This document shows positions 15,786 to 24,759 of a DNA stretch of 64,000 bases, piece by piece. The notes beneath the pieces are model-generated. The model ran no database searches, was not told where the DNA came from, and was given only the letters and a program-made list of their open reading frames with translations. The stretch is from JAZOTM01 sp045657625 (lineage in GTDB: Bacteria > Bacillota > Clostridia > Lachnospirales > Lachnospiraceae): contig JAZOTM010000046.1 in the NCBI GenBank assembly GCA_045657625.1, forward strand, positions 17,452 to 81,451, in the 5' to 3' direction. Within the stretch, counting starts at the first letter, position 1, and each line of letters begins with the position of its first letter. Position numbers and translations under genes: made by a program.

Positions 15786-17810
15786 TTATTCAATTACATA
15801 CAACTCATGCAAAGCTCTGGTACAGGAAATATAGTACTCATTCCTATCAATTGCGGCATTTTTACGCTTTTTATGATGTAAGACGATCCCCACGTCAAAT
15901 TCCATACCCTTGGCAAAATACTTGGGTAAAATAGTAATTCCGCCAAAATAAACTGCAGAATTTTCACCCGTAAAAGAAATATCAAAATCTTCTACCAAAT
16001 CACGGTATAAAATCCCGGCACTTTCTTCATCCGGCGTTAAAATTGCGATATTTTCATATCCGGAAACCGACACACGCTCCAGGATTTCTCGAATTTTTCT
16101 CGGGATTTCCTCATCCTGTTCTACCGAAATCACTTCCGGTTCCTTTCCCTCACGTAAGAATGGAATACTTTCTTGGATTCCCAATATGCGATTACAAAAC
16201 TCCGTAATCTGCTTGGTAGAACGATAAGACTCCTGTAATACATAGGTCTCTGCTTCCGGGTAAACCTCTTGCAAAGCATCCAGTACTGTTTCTTTTTCAT
16301 CATAAAACAATACCTGGAAGCGGTCTCCCAAAATAGTTTTCTTGCATGGGAAAATCAAATCCATGGCGCCATATTGGAATACATTATAATCCTGCATTTC
16401 GTCCACCACCAAATGCATCATGGATTCATATACACGGCATCCATAGAGGCGCAGCTGCAAATAGAAGCAAACCTGTACATCTTCGTAGCAAATCGCCCCT
16501 TCCTCGTTGCGATATTCGGAAATTCCCGGATGCTCCTGCTCCAAGCCTTGCAAAAACCGCACGTAAAGTGTAACAATATTCTGCTCGCCAAACTGCGCAA
16601 TCAATTCCTGCTGAATGCGACGCAGTGTCTGCTCTCTTCTGCGGCCCACCACTTCCTTATTGGTGGCGTCTTCCACGTCTCCCAAGATAAAGGAAGCCAT
16701 ATGGTAAAAACGCTCATATAAAGGCTTATCCTTAAAGGTTTGATAAAACAGCAATTCCAAGCGTTCTTTCGGAAACGTCTGCTTTTCAAAATGGAAATCT
16801 TTAAAGGCAAAGCCATTTGCTTCATAGTCTTTCAAATAAGCACAAAAAGCACGGAAAAACCAAAGAGAGGATTTCCGTTTTATCTGTTCCACTCTTTTTT
16901 CCTCTAAAATATGATGGGTCTGGTCCAAACGGGTTTCACAAAGTTCCTGCAAAAAAGAAAGTTCCTCCACCAAAGAATCCCATTCTTTTTCCGGTGCCAT
17001 ATGCTCTCCCAGTTCCGGCAAAATTCCGGAAATGTAATCCGAAAACACCCCATTCGGAGACAAAATCATGACCTGCTCTGCATTTAATTTCTTGCGATAT
17101 TGATACAAAAGCCAAGCCACACGATGCATGGCAATCACGGTTTTTCCACTTCCAGCTCTTCCGTCTACCACTAATGTTTTGGCAGATTCATTACGAATAA
17201 TACGATTCTGCTGCTTCTGAATGGTGGCTACCACACCGTGCATTTTTTTGCTGGAATTTCCAGACAAAGAACGCAACAGCATCTCATCATGAATCATCTG
17301 ATTGGTATCCAGGGAAGATGTCATTTTTCCATCTTCAATCTGGAACTGCTTTTTTTCCAAAATTTCTCCGGTCACCTCACCCATCGGCGCCTTATAAGAA
17401 GCTTTTCCCACTTCTCCTTCGTAAAACAGGGAGCCCACCGGCGCACGCCAATCAAAGACCACCTGATCTTGTTTTTCTCTGGAATAGTATCCGTGAATGC
17501 CCATATACAAAGGCATTTCTTCGCCATCCTCATCAAAACGATAAGTCACCTTACCAAAGTAAGGTGACTTGATTTGTTGTTGCAATAAATCGGCACGTTC
17601 CATTTGCATGTTCGTAAGCGCCACCATTTCATCAATGTCTTCCATAGCACTGATGACTTCCGGCTCATCCATATCCGATTCTCTTGACTGATATACATAC
17701 TGTTTTTGTGCAAGAATTGCATCTTTTTCCTTTTGAATCTGAAGACGTAATTTCTTTTCGTCCTCCTGCATTTCTTCCTGCACGAATTTAAAATAATCTC
17801 TTTCTTTCAT
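15786..17810 (-). CDS. HelD-like UvrD/Rep superfamily 1 helicase
   Basis: About 674 residues. A long N-terminal coiled arm (1-75) is followed by SF1 helicase motifs: Walker A GRAGSGKT at about 217-224, the DEMQDYN Walker B near residue 480, and QESYRSTKQITEF. This layout matches HelD, which enters RNA polymerase and recycles stalled complexes in Firmicutes, more than UvrD. The ATG at 17810 is preferred over an in-frame TTG at 17846, which would overlap the upstream gene and has no ribosome site; the chosen start lies 8 bp after that gene's stop. Confidence 0.88.
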   Translation of the reverse strand: MKERDYFKFVQEEMQEDEKKLRLQIQKEKDAILAQKQYVYQSRESDMDEPEVISAMEDIDEMVALTNMQMERADLLQQQIKSPYFGKVTYRFDEDGEEMPLYMGIHGYYSREKQDQVVFDWRAPVGSLFYEGEVGKASYKAPMGEVTGEILEKKQFQIEDGKMTSSLDTNQMIHDEMLLRSLSGNSSKKMHGVVATIQKQQNRIIRNESAKTLVVDGRAGSGKTVIAMHRVAWLLYQYRKKLNAEQVMILSPNGVFSDYISGILPELGEHMAPEKEWDSLVEELSFLQELCETRLDQTHHILEEKRVEQIKRKSSLWFFRAFCAYLKDYEANGFAFKDFHFEKQTFPKERLELLFYQTFKDKPLYERFYHMASFILGDVEDATNKEVVGRRREQTLRRIQQELIAQFGEQNIVTLYVRFLQGLEQEHPGISEYRNEEGAICYEDVQVCFYLQLRLYGCRVYESMMHLVVDEMQDYNVFQYGAMDLIFPCKKTILGDRFQVLFYDEKETVLDALQEVYPEAETYVLQESYRSTKQITEFCNRILGIQESIPFLREGKEPEVISVEQDEEIPRKIREILERVSVSGYENIAILTPDEESAGILYRDLVEDFDISFTGENSAVYFGGITILPKYFAKGMEFDVGIVLHHKKRKNAAIDRNEYYISCTRALHELYVIE

Positions 17811-17818
17811 ATAAAAAC

Positions 17819-19048
17819 CTATAATTCGATTCCATTTTTCTGACAAAGAGCTCTGGCACTTTCTACCGAATCCACACCGGTTTTATTCTTAATCGGTGCA
17901 AACTCATATTCACGTACCACCTCATAAGGAAGGCAACTCTTCATTTCATGAATCATATCCAAAACCAATGCCTCAAACTTATATCCGTTTGGTGCCTCCG
18001 GTTTTACTTCCTTTCCTTCTGCATCTACATGATTGATTTTTTTCTCGACTCTGTGTAAAGGAAGGGAAATATCCACGATATTCTGTAATTCCTTTACTTC
18101 GAACAAATAATTTAAAATAACACCAAAGTTGTAAGCCGGATCTCCGTTCTTATCCTTGGTATTCATCATTTCATCGGTCAATTCATAATATTCTACGATA
18201 GATGGCTTGCCATCCTCTAAGCACATAACGCCAACCTTCTCATCCGGAGCGCTCTTGCGAACCACCTTGGCACCGACCTTACAATTTTTGCTCAAGGTCG
18301 CTCCAATAAAGCAAGGATCTGCAATACGCTGTAAAACATTATCTACCGCAAATACATTTAACCATTCAATGCCTTCGCTCTTCACGCGGTCACCCACCGG
18401 ACTGTTCATCAAGGAAACAAACCAACCACCGTTTCCGTTTGGAGAGGTAGCCATTCTACTTTTTGATTCCATGTAGATTTTTCCTTCATAATCTACGGCC
18501 GGAGCAATTTCCTGCTGGAAGAAAAAGACATGGTCTTCTTTATATCCAAAGTAATTCTTCTCTTTCAAGAAGCTTCTGGTCTTTTTATCATTCTTATCAG
18601 ATGTCATGACATACAAGTCAATCCAAGTACCGGTCTCTTCCACAACATCCATTAAATTCTCAATCAAACGCTGGAAAATATAGACTTCCTTGGTAAGACC
18701 AATGTTGTAAACACCCTTTGGATCATCAGAACCAAGTCTGGTTCCCATTCCGCCGGCCAAAAGCACAGCACCTACCTTGTGCTCCTGAATGGTCTTCTTT
18801 CCAAGTTCTAAGTATTCCGCCTTATTTTCCTCAATTTCAAAAAGAGGCATTGCTTCGATCGGAGCAATCTGACCTTTGGCCGTTGCACTGCCGCTATTCT
18901 GCAATGTGCGAAGCACCTCAAAATCGGTCATCAAAATCTGCTCTACCAATGCTTCCTTTTCGTTTTCCCCCAACTCATCAAAAAAACGAAGCACATGACT
19001 TTGTCCGTACTTTTCTAATTTTTCTTTTGCTTTTGTTAAATTTTCCAC
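17819..19048 (-). CDS. UDP-sugar pyrophosphorylase (UDPGP type 1 family)
   Basis: 409-residue nucleotidyltransferase making UDP-GlcNAc, UDP-GalNAc or UDP-glucose from UTP and the sugar 1-phosphate. Signature is LLAGGMGTRLGSDDPKG near residue 96; a second sugar-contacting region has NGNGGWF and the FAVDNVL metal region. It belongs to the eukaryote-like AGX/UDPGP group, not the GlmU or GalU group. It sits between sigH and the helicase gene, 8 bp from sigH, in what looks like a long operon. The exact sugar cannot be read from the motifs. Confidence 0.85.
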   Translation of the reverse strand: MENLTKAKEKLEKYGQSHVLRFFDELGENEKEALVEQILMTDFEVLRTLQNSGSATAKGQIAPIEAMPLFEIEENKAEYLELGKKTIQEHKVGAVLLAGGMGTRLGSDDPKGVYNIGLTKEVYIFQRLIENLMDVVEETGTWIDLYVMTSDKNDKKTRSFLKEKNYFGYKEDHVFFFQQEIAPAVDYEGKIYMESKSRMATSPNGNGGWFVSLMNSPVGDRVKSEGIEWLNVFAVDNVLQRIADPCFIGATLSKNCKVGAKVVRKSAPDEKVGVMCLEDGKPSIVEYYELTDEMMNTKDKNGDPAYNFGVILNYLFEVKELQNIVDISLPLHRVEKKINHVDAEGKEVKPEAPNGYKFEALVLDMIHEMKSCLPYEVVREYEFAPIKNKTGVDSVESARALCQKNGIEL

Positions 19049-19056
19049 TTCTTCAC

Positions 19057-19635
19057 CTACACTAATTTATTTTTTATTCTTTGCAATGCATTATCAATTG
19101 CCTTCGGCGACTTCCCCATCTCCTCTGCAATCTGTCTATAATTCATACCTTGCAAATAGTACTGCAATACTTCCTGTTCCATTTTACTGAGGGTTTTTTC
19201 CATCTTTTCCTCGATTTCCCGAATCCCTTCTCTACTGATGAAAATAGCCTCCGGATCTGCCTCCTGTAAAGTCGAAAGCAAATCGGAAACCCCTTCTTCC
19301 TTTTCTCCATCAATAGATATGGCAAAATTCAACGGACTGTGTTTCTTTCGTTGACTTGCCTCAATAGCTGTATACATTTGGCGACTAATACAAATATCTG
19401 CAAAATGATAAAAGGAACTGTTTTTTCCTTCGGAATACTCCTGAATGGCTTTAAACAATCCTATCATACCCTCTTGTATCAAATCGTCATTGTCTCCGCC
19501 CAGTAAATACAGTGCATTGGCTCGTTTTCGTACCAACCCCTTGTACTTTTCCATCAAATAATCTGTAATTCGGCTCTCCCCTTGCTTTAAACGCAACAAC
19601 AATTCTTCGTCACTTAAAGCTTCAAAATCCTCCAT
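19057..19635 (-). CDS. sigH: RNA polymerase sigma factor SigH
   Basis: 192-residue sigma-70-family factor (sigma-30/SigH group). Region 2 has YKGLVRKRANALYLLGGDNDDLIQEGMIGLFKA (quoted in part: DDLIQEGMIGLFKA binds core), and region 4 near 140-190 has YRQIAEEMGKSPKAIDNALQRIK as HTH. In Clostridia and Bacilli SigH drives transition-state and early sporulation genes. Its place next to rlmB, mrnC and cysS is the standard Firmicutes arrangement. A GGGGGAG box precedes the ATG. No other sporulation gene is in the window. Confidence 0.93.
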   Translation of the reverse strand: MEDFEALSDEELLLRLKQGESRITDYLMEKYKGLVRKRANALYLLGGDNDDLIQEGMIGLFKAIQEYSEGKNSSFYHFADICISRQMYTAIEASQRKKHSPLNFAISIDGEKEEGVSDLLSTLQEADPEAIFISREGIREIEEKMEKTLSKMEQEVLQYYLQGMNYRQIAEEMGKSPKAIDNALQRIKNKLV

Positions 19636-19652
19636 AAAACTCCCCCTTGTAA

Positions 19653-20396
19653 TTACATACGCTGTCTTACAATTTCATAAGTTAAAATACCACAAGCTAC
19701 GGAAGCATTTAGGGAATCAATATCTCCCTTCATCGGAATGGATGCGATCATATCGCAATTGTCTTTCACCAATTTGCTGACACCCTTTCCTTCGTTTCCA
19801 ATGACGACACCAATCGGTCCCTTCAAAACCAGGTCATACATGGTAGTACCATCCATATCGGCACATACAAACCATAATCCTTTTTCCTTCAGTTCCTTGA
19901 TGGTGGCTGTCATATTGGTCACCTTTGCCACCGGAGTATAATGAATGGCTCCTGCAGAAGCTTTCGCTACTGTGCCGGTAAGTCCCACTGCATGGCGCTT
20001 TGGAATAATCACTCCGTGAGCCCCTGCCTGATTGGCCGTACGAATGATTGCACCCAGGTTGTGTGGATCTTCAATTCCATCCAATAAAATCAAAAAGGGA
20101 GGTTCGTTTTTCTCTGCTGCCGCCTGCAACATATCTTCTACTTCAGCATATTCATAGGCAGCGATATTCGCAATAACTCCCTGGTGTTTCTTTGTCTCGG
20201 ACAATTGATCCAGACGTTCTTTTTTTACAAACTGAACAATGGTGTCCTGTTTTTTTGCTTCTCTTAAAATAGACTGAATCGGTCCGTCTTTGCAACCGTC
20301 CAGTACAAATAACTTATCAATGGTCTTCCCTGCTCGATAAGCTTCTAAAACCGCGTTTCTACCTTCTACGCGGTATTCATTTACGTTGTTTTCCAT
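19653..20396 (-). CDS. rlmB: 23S rRNA (guanosine-2'-O)-methyltransferase RlmB
   Basis: 247-residue SpoU/TrmH-family (SPOUT) methyltransferase that modifies G2251 of 23S rRNA. N-terminal substrate-binding domain: VEGRNAVLEAYRAG. Catalytic trefoil-knot motifs: DGIEDPHNLGAIIRTA, IGNEGKGV and PMKGDIDSLNASVA near the C-terminus, all intact. Its first 16 nt overlap the end of mrnC, suggesting coupled translation. Confidence 0.95.
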   Translation of the reverse strand: MENNVNEYRVEGRNAVLEAYRAGKTIDKLFVLDGCKDGPIQSILREAKKQDTIVQFVKKERLDQLSETKKHQGVIANIAAYEYAEVEDMLQAAAEKNEPPFLILLDGIEDPHNLGAIIRTANQAGAHGVIIPKRHAVGLTGTVAKASAGAIHYTPVAKVTNMTATIKELKEKGLWFVCADMDGTTMYDLVLKGPIGVVIGNEGKGVSKLVKDNCDMIASIPMKGDIDSLNASVACGILTYEIVRQRM

Positions 20397-20812
20397 AAAT
20401 CTATTCCTTTTTTAATCAATTCCATCATGCGGTCCATCTGATCCGTCAGGTACAAATAGCCCATTAAAGTTTCAAAAGCCGTAGCCATACGATAATCAAT
20501 CATAGTGGCATTTTTTGCCATGGTCTGAGATTTGGCGTTTCTGCCGCGTTTGTAATATTCGCTTTCTTCTTCTGTCAAAAAAGGAAGCAACTCTTTCATG
20601 ATCTCAGCCTGGGCATGGGCACACACATAGGTGGTGCTTTCTCTGTGCAATTTGGAAGCTTTGTTGTTTCCTTTGCCCACCACCATGGTGCGAATCACTA
20701 AATCGTAGATACTATCTCCGATATATGCCAAAGTCAATGGAGAATAGGTGTTAATCGCCACATCCCCGATTTCTAATTTTTCGCGAATATATGCGTCTAA
20801 ACCCTTTTCCAT
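20381..20812 (-). CDS. mrnC: Mini-ribonuclease III
   Basis: 143-residue RNase III catalytic domain without a dsRNA-binding domain, which matures 23S rRNA in Firmicutes. Motifs: LTLAYIGDSIYDLVIR (metal-binding Asp), KLHRESTTYV and KRGRNAK. It overlaps cysS by 16 nt at its start and rlmB by 16 nt at its end. The position between cysS and rlmB is conserved in related genomes. Confidence 0.94.
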   Translation of the reverse strand: MEKGLDAYIREKLEIGDVAINTYSPLTLAYIGDSIYDLVIRTMVVGKGNNKASKLHRESTTYVCAHAQAEIMKELLPFLTEEESEYYKRGRNAKSQTMAKNATMIDYRMATAFETLMGYLYLTDQMDRMMELIKKGIDLWKTT

Positions 20813-22206
20813 TTTACTCCTTCTCTGGTATCTTCCAAAAGAATGCCTTTTTCCAAAAGTTCATCACGAATTTCATCCGCTCTGGCAAAGTTCTTGTCTT
20901 TTCTTGCCTGCTTTCTTTCTTCAATCAGGGCTTCGATTTCGCTATCTAAAATCTCTTCCTTCTTTTCTGTAATAATCCCCATGACATCACAAAGGGTGGT
21001 GACGCGGTTTAATACATCCTGTAAATATGCTTTAGACTGGGAAGAGTTGTTGTTCTGGTTCATAAATTTTACAAATTCAAAAATTGCTGTTACGGCATCT
21101 GCTGTATTGCAATCATCTTCCATCGCTTCTTCAAATTTCTTTACAAACGCATCGGTCTCTGCAAACAGAGCCTTTTCTGCTTCGGTATATTCTTTGTCTT
21201 CACTGTTCGCAATCAAATAACGCTGATTGTCTACAGCAGTCAAAATACGCTCCAACCCGTTCTTTGCTGCTTCCATCAACTCTGCACTGAAGTTCAATGG
21301 GCTTCTGTAATGTGCACTCAGCATGAAGAAACGAAGCACCTGTAAATCATACTTTTCTGCAATATCACGAACGGTAAAGAAATTACCCAAAGATTTACTC
21401 ATCTTCTGGTTGTTGATATTCAAAAATCCGTTGTGCATCCAATAATTGGCAAAAGGTTCGCCATTGGCTGCTTCCGACTGTGCAATTTCATTTTCATGAT
21501 GTGGGAAAATCAAATCCTCTCCACCTGCGTGGATATCAATGGTATTTCCCAAATATTTACGGCTCATAACGGAGCACTCAATATGCCATCCCGGGCGGCC
21601 TTCGCACCATGGAGATTCCCAATAAGGCTCGCCTTCTTTTTTCGGTTTCCAAAGAACAAAGTCAAAGGAATCTTCCTTCAAGTCATCTCCGGTCACCTTA
21701 ATGTCTCGATGTCCCCCTTCCAAATCATCCAGGTTCTTATGAGACAATTTGCCATACTCTGCAAACTTGCGGGTACGATAGTAAACCGTACCATCTTCTA
21801 CCACATAGGCATATCCTTTTTCAATCAACGTAGAAATCATGTCAATCATGCCATCGATTTCATTGGTTGCCAAGGGATGTACGGTAGCCGGTTTTACGTT
21901 CATGGCTGCCATATCTTTCTTGCACTCTTCGATATAACGAGTGGAAATCTCCTCAGAAGAAACCCCTTCTTCATTGGCTTTTTTAATGATTTTGTCATCT
22001 ACGTCGGTAAAATTGGATACATAGGTCACATCATAACCCTTGTATTCCATATATCTACGGAAGGTGTCAAACACGATCATCGGTCTGGCATTTCCGATAT
22101 GAATCAAATTGTATACGGTTGGTCCGCAAACATACATGGAAAGCTTTCCTTCCTGTAATGGATGAAACTCCTCTTTTTGTCTAGACATTGTATTGTAAAT
22201 TTTCAT
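20797..22206 (-). CDS. cysS: Cysteine-tRNA ligase
   Basis: 469-residue class I aminoacyl-tRNA synthetase charging tRNA-Cys. Zn-binding CGPTVYN at residue 28, HIGH box HIGNARP, Zn ligands in GWHIECSVM and HHENEIAQSE, KMSKSLGN loop near 265, then the helical anticodon domain. GAGGAG inside the last codons of cysE is its ribosome site; the gap to cysE is 1 nt. Genes for cysteine synthesis and use are thus one unit. Confidence 0.97.
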   Translation of the reverse strand: MKIYNTMSRQKEEFHPLQEGKLSMYVCGPTVYNLIHIGNARPMIVFDTFRRYMEYKGYDVTYVSNFTDVDDKIIKKANEEGVSSEEISTRYIEECKKDMAAMNVKPATVHPLATNEIDGMIDMISTLIEKGYAYVVEDGTVYYRTRKFAEYGKLSHKNLDDLEGGHRDIKVTGDDLKEDSFDFVLWKPKKEGEPYWESPWCEGRPGWHIECSVMSRKYLGNTIDIHAGGEDLIFPHHENEIAQSEAANGEPFANYWMHNGFLNINNQKMSKSLGNFFTVRDIAEKYDLQVLRFFMLSAHYRSPLNFSAELMEAAKNGLERILTAVDNQRYLIANSEDKEYTEAEKALFAETDAFVKKFEEAMEDDCNTADAVTAIFEFVKFMNQNNNSSQSKAYLQDVLNRVTTLCDVMGIITEKKEEILDSEIEALIEERKQARKDKNFARADEIRDELLEKGILLEDTREGVKWKRV

Positions 22207-22207
22207 G

Positions 22208-22885
22208 TTATTTCTCCTCGATTCTCTTAATAGCTGCCTCTAAATCAAGCACACGATTGACAAGTGCTGAATTCTCCCTTTGCAGTACATTGATATCTTC
22301 CTGTACCGGATCCGGTAAATCTGTCTGGTTCAAATCACAATCGCAAGGATCACAGTTTACTTTCTCATTGTCTTTACGAACCACATGTCCCGGTACCCCC
22401 ACTACGGTACAGTTCTCCGGCACGTCATGAATCACTACGCTTCCGGCTCCAATCTTGGAATTGTCCCCAACGGTAATGGATCCAAGCACCTTCGCGCCGG
22501 AACTGATCATGACATTGTTGCCAATGGTCGGATGTCGCTTTCCTGTTTCTTTTCCGGTACCACCTAAAGTCACGCCCTGATACAAGGTCACATTGTCCCC
22601 AATAATGGTGGTCTCTCCGATGATGACTCCGGTACCATGATCAATGAAAAATCCTTTTCCAATCTGTGCTCCCGGATGAATTTCAATATTTGTCTTTCTG
22701 GCTGCCCTTTGAGATATCCATCTGGCGCGGAAAAACTGACCTTTTAAATAGGCCTTGTGTGCCTTTCGATAAGCACGCATCACTTGAAAGCTGGGATACA
22801 ACCATACTTCCCAAATGGAATGAATCGCCGGATCTCGCTCTTTAATGACTTCGTATTGTTCTTTTATATCTTTAATGAGTCCCAT
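22208..22885 (-). CDS. cysE: Serine O-acetyltransferase
   Basis: About 225-residue left-handed beta-helix acetyltransferase making O-acetylserine for cysteine synthesis. It has an N-terminal helical region (1-70), then hexapeptide repeats with catalytic HPGAQIGKGFFIDHGTG and GETTIIGDN. The C-terminus departs from E. coli CysE: after VPGHVVRK it has a Cys-rich CDPCDCD segment and a leucine-rich coiled coil ending in IEEK. ATG at 22885 is chosen because AGGTGA precedes it; the GTG at 22894 has no such box. First gene of the cysE-cysS-mrnC-rlmB block. Confidence 0.92.
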   Translation of the reverse strand: MGLIKDIKEQYEVIKERDPAIHSIWEVWLYPSFQVMRAYRKAHKAYLKGQFFRARWISQRAARKTNIEIHPGAQIGKGFFIDHGTGVIIGETTIIGDNVTLYQGVTLGGTGKETGKRHPTIGNNVMISSGAKVLGSITVGDNSKIGAGSVVIHDVPENCTVVGVPGHVVRKDNEKVNCDPCDCDLNQTDLPDPVQEDINVLQRENSALVNRVLDLEAAIKRIEEK

Positions 22886-22934
22886 TTTCGTCACCTACTC
22901 ACTATATATGTCCTGTTTTTTTCTATCTATGATA

Positions 22935-22970
22935 CAAAAAACGTCTCTATGCGCACTGCATAGAGACGTT
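22935..22970 (-). terminator. Intrinsic terminator of the lipoprotein esterase gene
   Basis: Perfect 13-bp stem (AACGTCTCTATGC and its complement) with a 5-nt loop, followed on the minus strand by six T. It lies 73 bp beyond the esterase stop and just before cysE. Confidence 0.85.
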
Positions 22971-23042
22971 AAGTATCCGCATACCTAGAATAGTGTACCT
23001 TGAAGGCCCTATTTTGTCAAGATTTCTTGGATTTTCTCTTCT

Positions 23043-24665
23043 TTATTTTGATTGTGCATTTAACCAGTCAAACAAATTGGTATAAGTGCCGTTCTCATCG
23101 GATGGAGATACGGTTCCTCCACCATTATTATTTGCCACAAAGCCATAGTTTGCATCTGTTGCTGTTGCTACTGCTTCCGGATCCTGCGAAGCGGTTACTT
23201 CATCGTTGAATAAGTAACACCATACCCAATGTCCCATATAAGTAGCACTTGGATCATCGGCACCTTCTACGGACTCGAAATAAGAATACCAAACATTTTC
23301 AGCCCCTGCCTGTACCAAAGCCTGATAGGTCGGCACACCGAACAACAAGGGATCTACTGTGGTATCATCTGCAGACTGTACAAACCAAATAGGCAAATCC
23401 TTGATGGCTTCAATCTTTTCCTCTGTCATCCAACGTTCCTCTGTCACAGTATAACCACCGGTTTCCGAGAACACATAATTGCCATCTTCATCTTTTTCAT
23501 ACATGTTGAAGGCATAAGCTTCGCAGTTTGGATATGCTGCTGCCCAATAATCCGGATAAGTCACTACCATGTTCATCGTCATATATCCACCATTTGAGCA
23601 ACCCCCAATGTAAATACGGTCTGTATCCACATCCGGATGGCTTTCTACGTAAGATGCAATGGTATCCATTAAAATCTCTGTGTAACGAGAAACCAAGTCC
23701 CCACCACTGTTTGTGCCATCTCCACCATCCATCCAATAAGTCTGGGTCTGTACGGCAAGTACATAGACACCGTCTTCTCCACCTTCTGTGGTAAAGTGAC
23801 TCTGAATACCATCTTTTGCCAAAGCTACCACTTCATTTCCAAGCAAAGCGATATCCGGATCGGTTCCTCCTTCGCCCTGTCCATGCAACCAAATAATCAA
23901 TGGATTTTTTGCTCCATCATTTACCAGACTATCCGGTTCATAGGCTGCATACTGCAAAGTCAGTTCCTCGGTTTCTTCTGTCATTGGATTTACATAGTTT
24001 CCGCTAAAGCTTCCGCGATCTGTAAACACTTCCGTATCCGGGCACAAGCGATTGTTAATCAAATCCCCTGTAAAACCAACGGTATAATCACTGTCGCCGG
24101 TTACTGTGAAATAACCGGCTGTCAGATAAGTTTCTGACCAATTATTTTGGAATGTCACTGCAAAATCATAAGTGAACGGTGAGCCGGAAACACTATAAGT
24201 CGTCTCCATTTCAAAGGTCACGAAATTGGACGCTTCACTCACTTCATTTCCTTCTGCATCAGACAAATATGCATTTGTCACGGTTCTGGTAGCCACGCCG
24301 GTACTCAGCTCCACATTCTCTGCGGACACTGCCGTTACTGCGTCTTCCAACTCAAAGGTAATCTTGTTTACCCCGGGTCCCCACTCATAACCGGTTACCA
24401 AAATCGTGCCGTCCTTCGCCTGCACATCTGCGGTGCCTGCTTTTTCTGCAATTGCATCGTATTCTTCCTGTGCAATTGCCTGCGCTGCTGCAAGCGCTGC
24501 AAAATACTCTTCCATGGAATCTGTTGCTCCTTCCGTTTCCGCTTCTGTTGCCTCCGCAACCTCCGTGGTGTTTTCTTCCTCCGCTGCAGTGGTTCCGCAA
24601 CCAAGTACCCCTGTCATTCCCATTGCCATACTCAAGGCAAGGGCCGCATACTTTTTCTTTTTCAT
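23043..24665 (-). CDS. Secreted lipoprotein esterase, alpha/beta hydrolase with N-terminal Ig-like domain
   Basis: About 540 residues. Signal peptide with lipobox GVLGC, then an acidic Glu/Thr linker. A beta-rich Ig-like domain (about 55-210) precedes an alpha/beta-hydrolase domain: IWLHGQGEGG oxyanion loop, nucleophile Ser in GGCSNGGYM, Asp in QSADDTTVDP, His in MGHWVW. The arrangement resembles CE1/PHB-depolymerase-like esterases with an N-terminal Ig-like domain, active outside the cell on acyl or feruloyl esters. ATG at 24665 follows GGAGGAG and starts the signal peptide; an upstream in-frame ATG is rejected. An AraC gene sits just upstream on the same strand. Confidence 0.87.
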   Translation of the reverse strand: MKKKKYAALALSMAMGMTGVLGCGTTAAEEENTTEVAEATEAETEGATDSMEEYFAALAAAQAIAQEEYDAIAEKAGTADVQAKDGTILVTGYEWGPGVNKITFELEDAVTAVSAENVELSTGVATRTVTNAYLSDAEGNEVSEASNFVTFEMETTYSVSGSPFTYDFAVTFQNNWSETYLTAGYFTVTGDSDYTVGFTGDLINNRLCPDTEVFTDRGSFSGNYVNPMTEETEELTLQYAAYEPDSLVNDGAKNPLIIWLHGQGEGGTDPDIALLGNEVVALAKDGIQSHFTTEGGEDGVYVLAVQTQTYWMDGGDGTNSGGDLVSRYTEILMDTIASYVESHPDVDTDRIYIGGCSNGGYMTMNMVVTYPDYWAAAYPNCEAYAFNMYEKDEDGNYVFSETGGYTVTEERWMTEEKIEAIKDLPIWFVQSADDTTVDPLLFGVPTYQALVQAGAENVWYSYFESVEGADDPSATYMGHWVWCYLFNDEVTASQDPEAVATATDANYGFVANNNGGGTVSPSDENGTYTNLFDWLNAQSK

Positions 24666-24686
24666 ATAGATTCTCCTCCATCTCTC

Positions 24687-24702
24687 AGTGATTTGCATCA
24701 CT
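24687..24702. promoter_or_regulatory. Inverted repeat upstream of the esterase gene
   Basis: AGTGAT-TTGC-ATCACT, 6-bp arms, 21 bp upstream of the esterase start and next to its ribosome site. Could be an operator or part of the leader; too short to call with certainty. Confidence 0.3.
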
Positions 24703-24759
24703 TGCTTTTTAGTATAGAGAATACAAGAAAAAGATTCTTTTCACTTTTTGACATAAAAA

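Noticed and set aside
22886..22970. T-box or cysteine riboswitch before cysE
   Set aside because: Only about 50 nt separate the esterase terminator from cysE, too short for a T-box, and no T-box sequence is visible.
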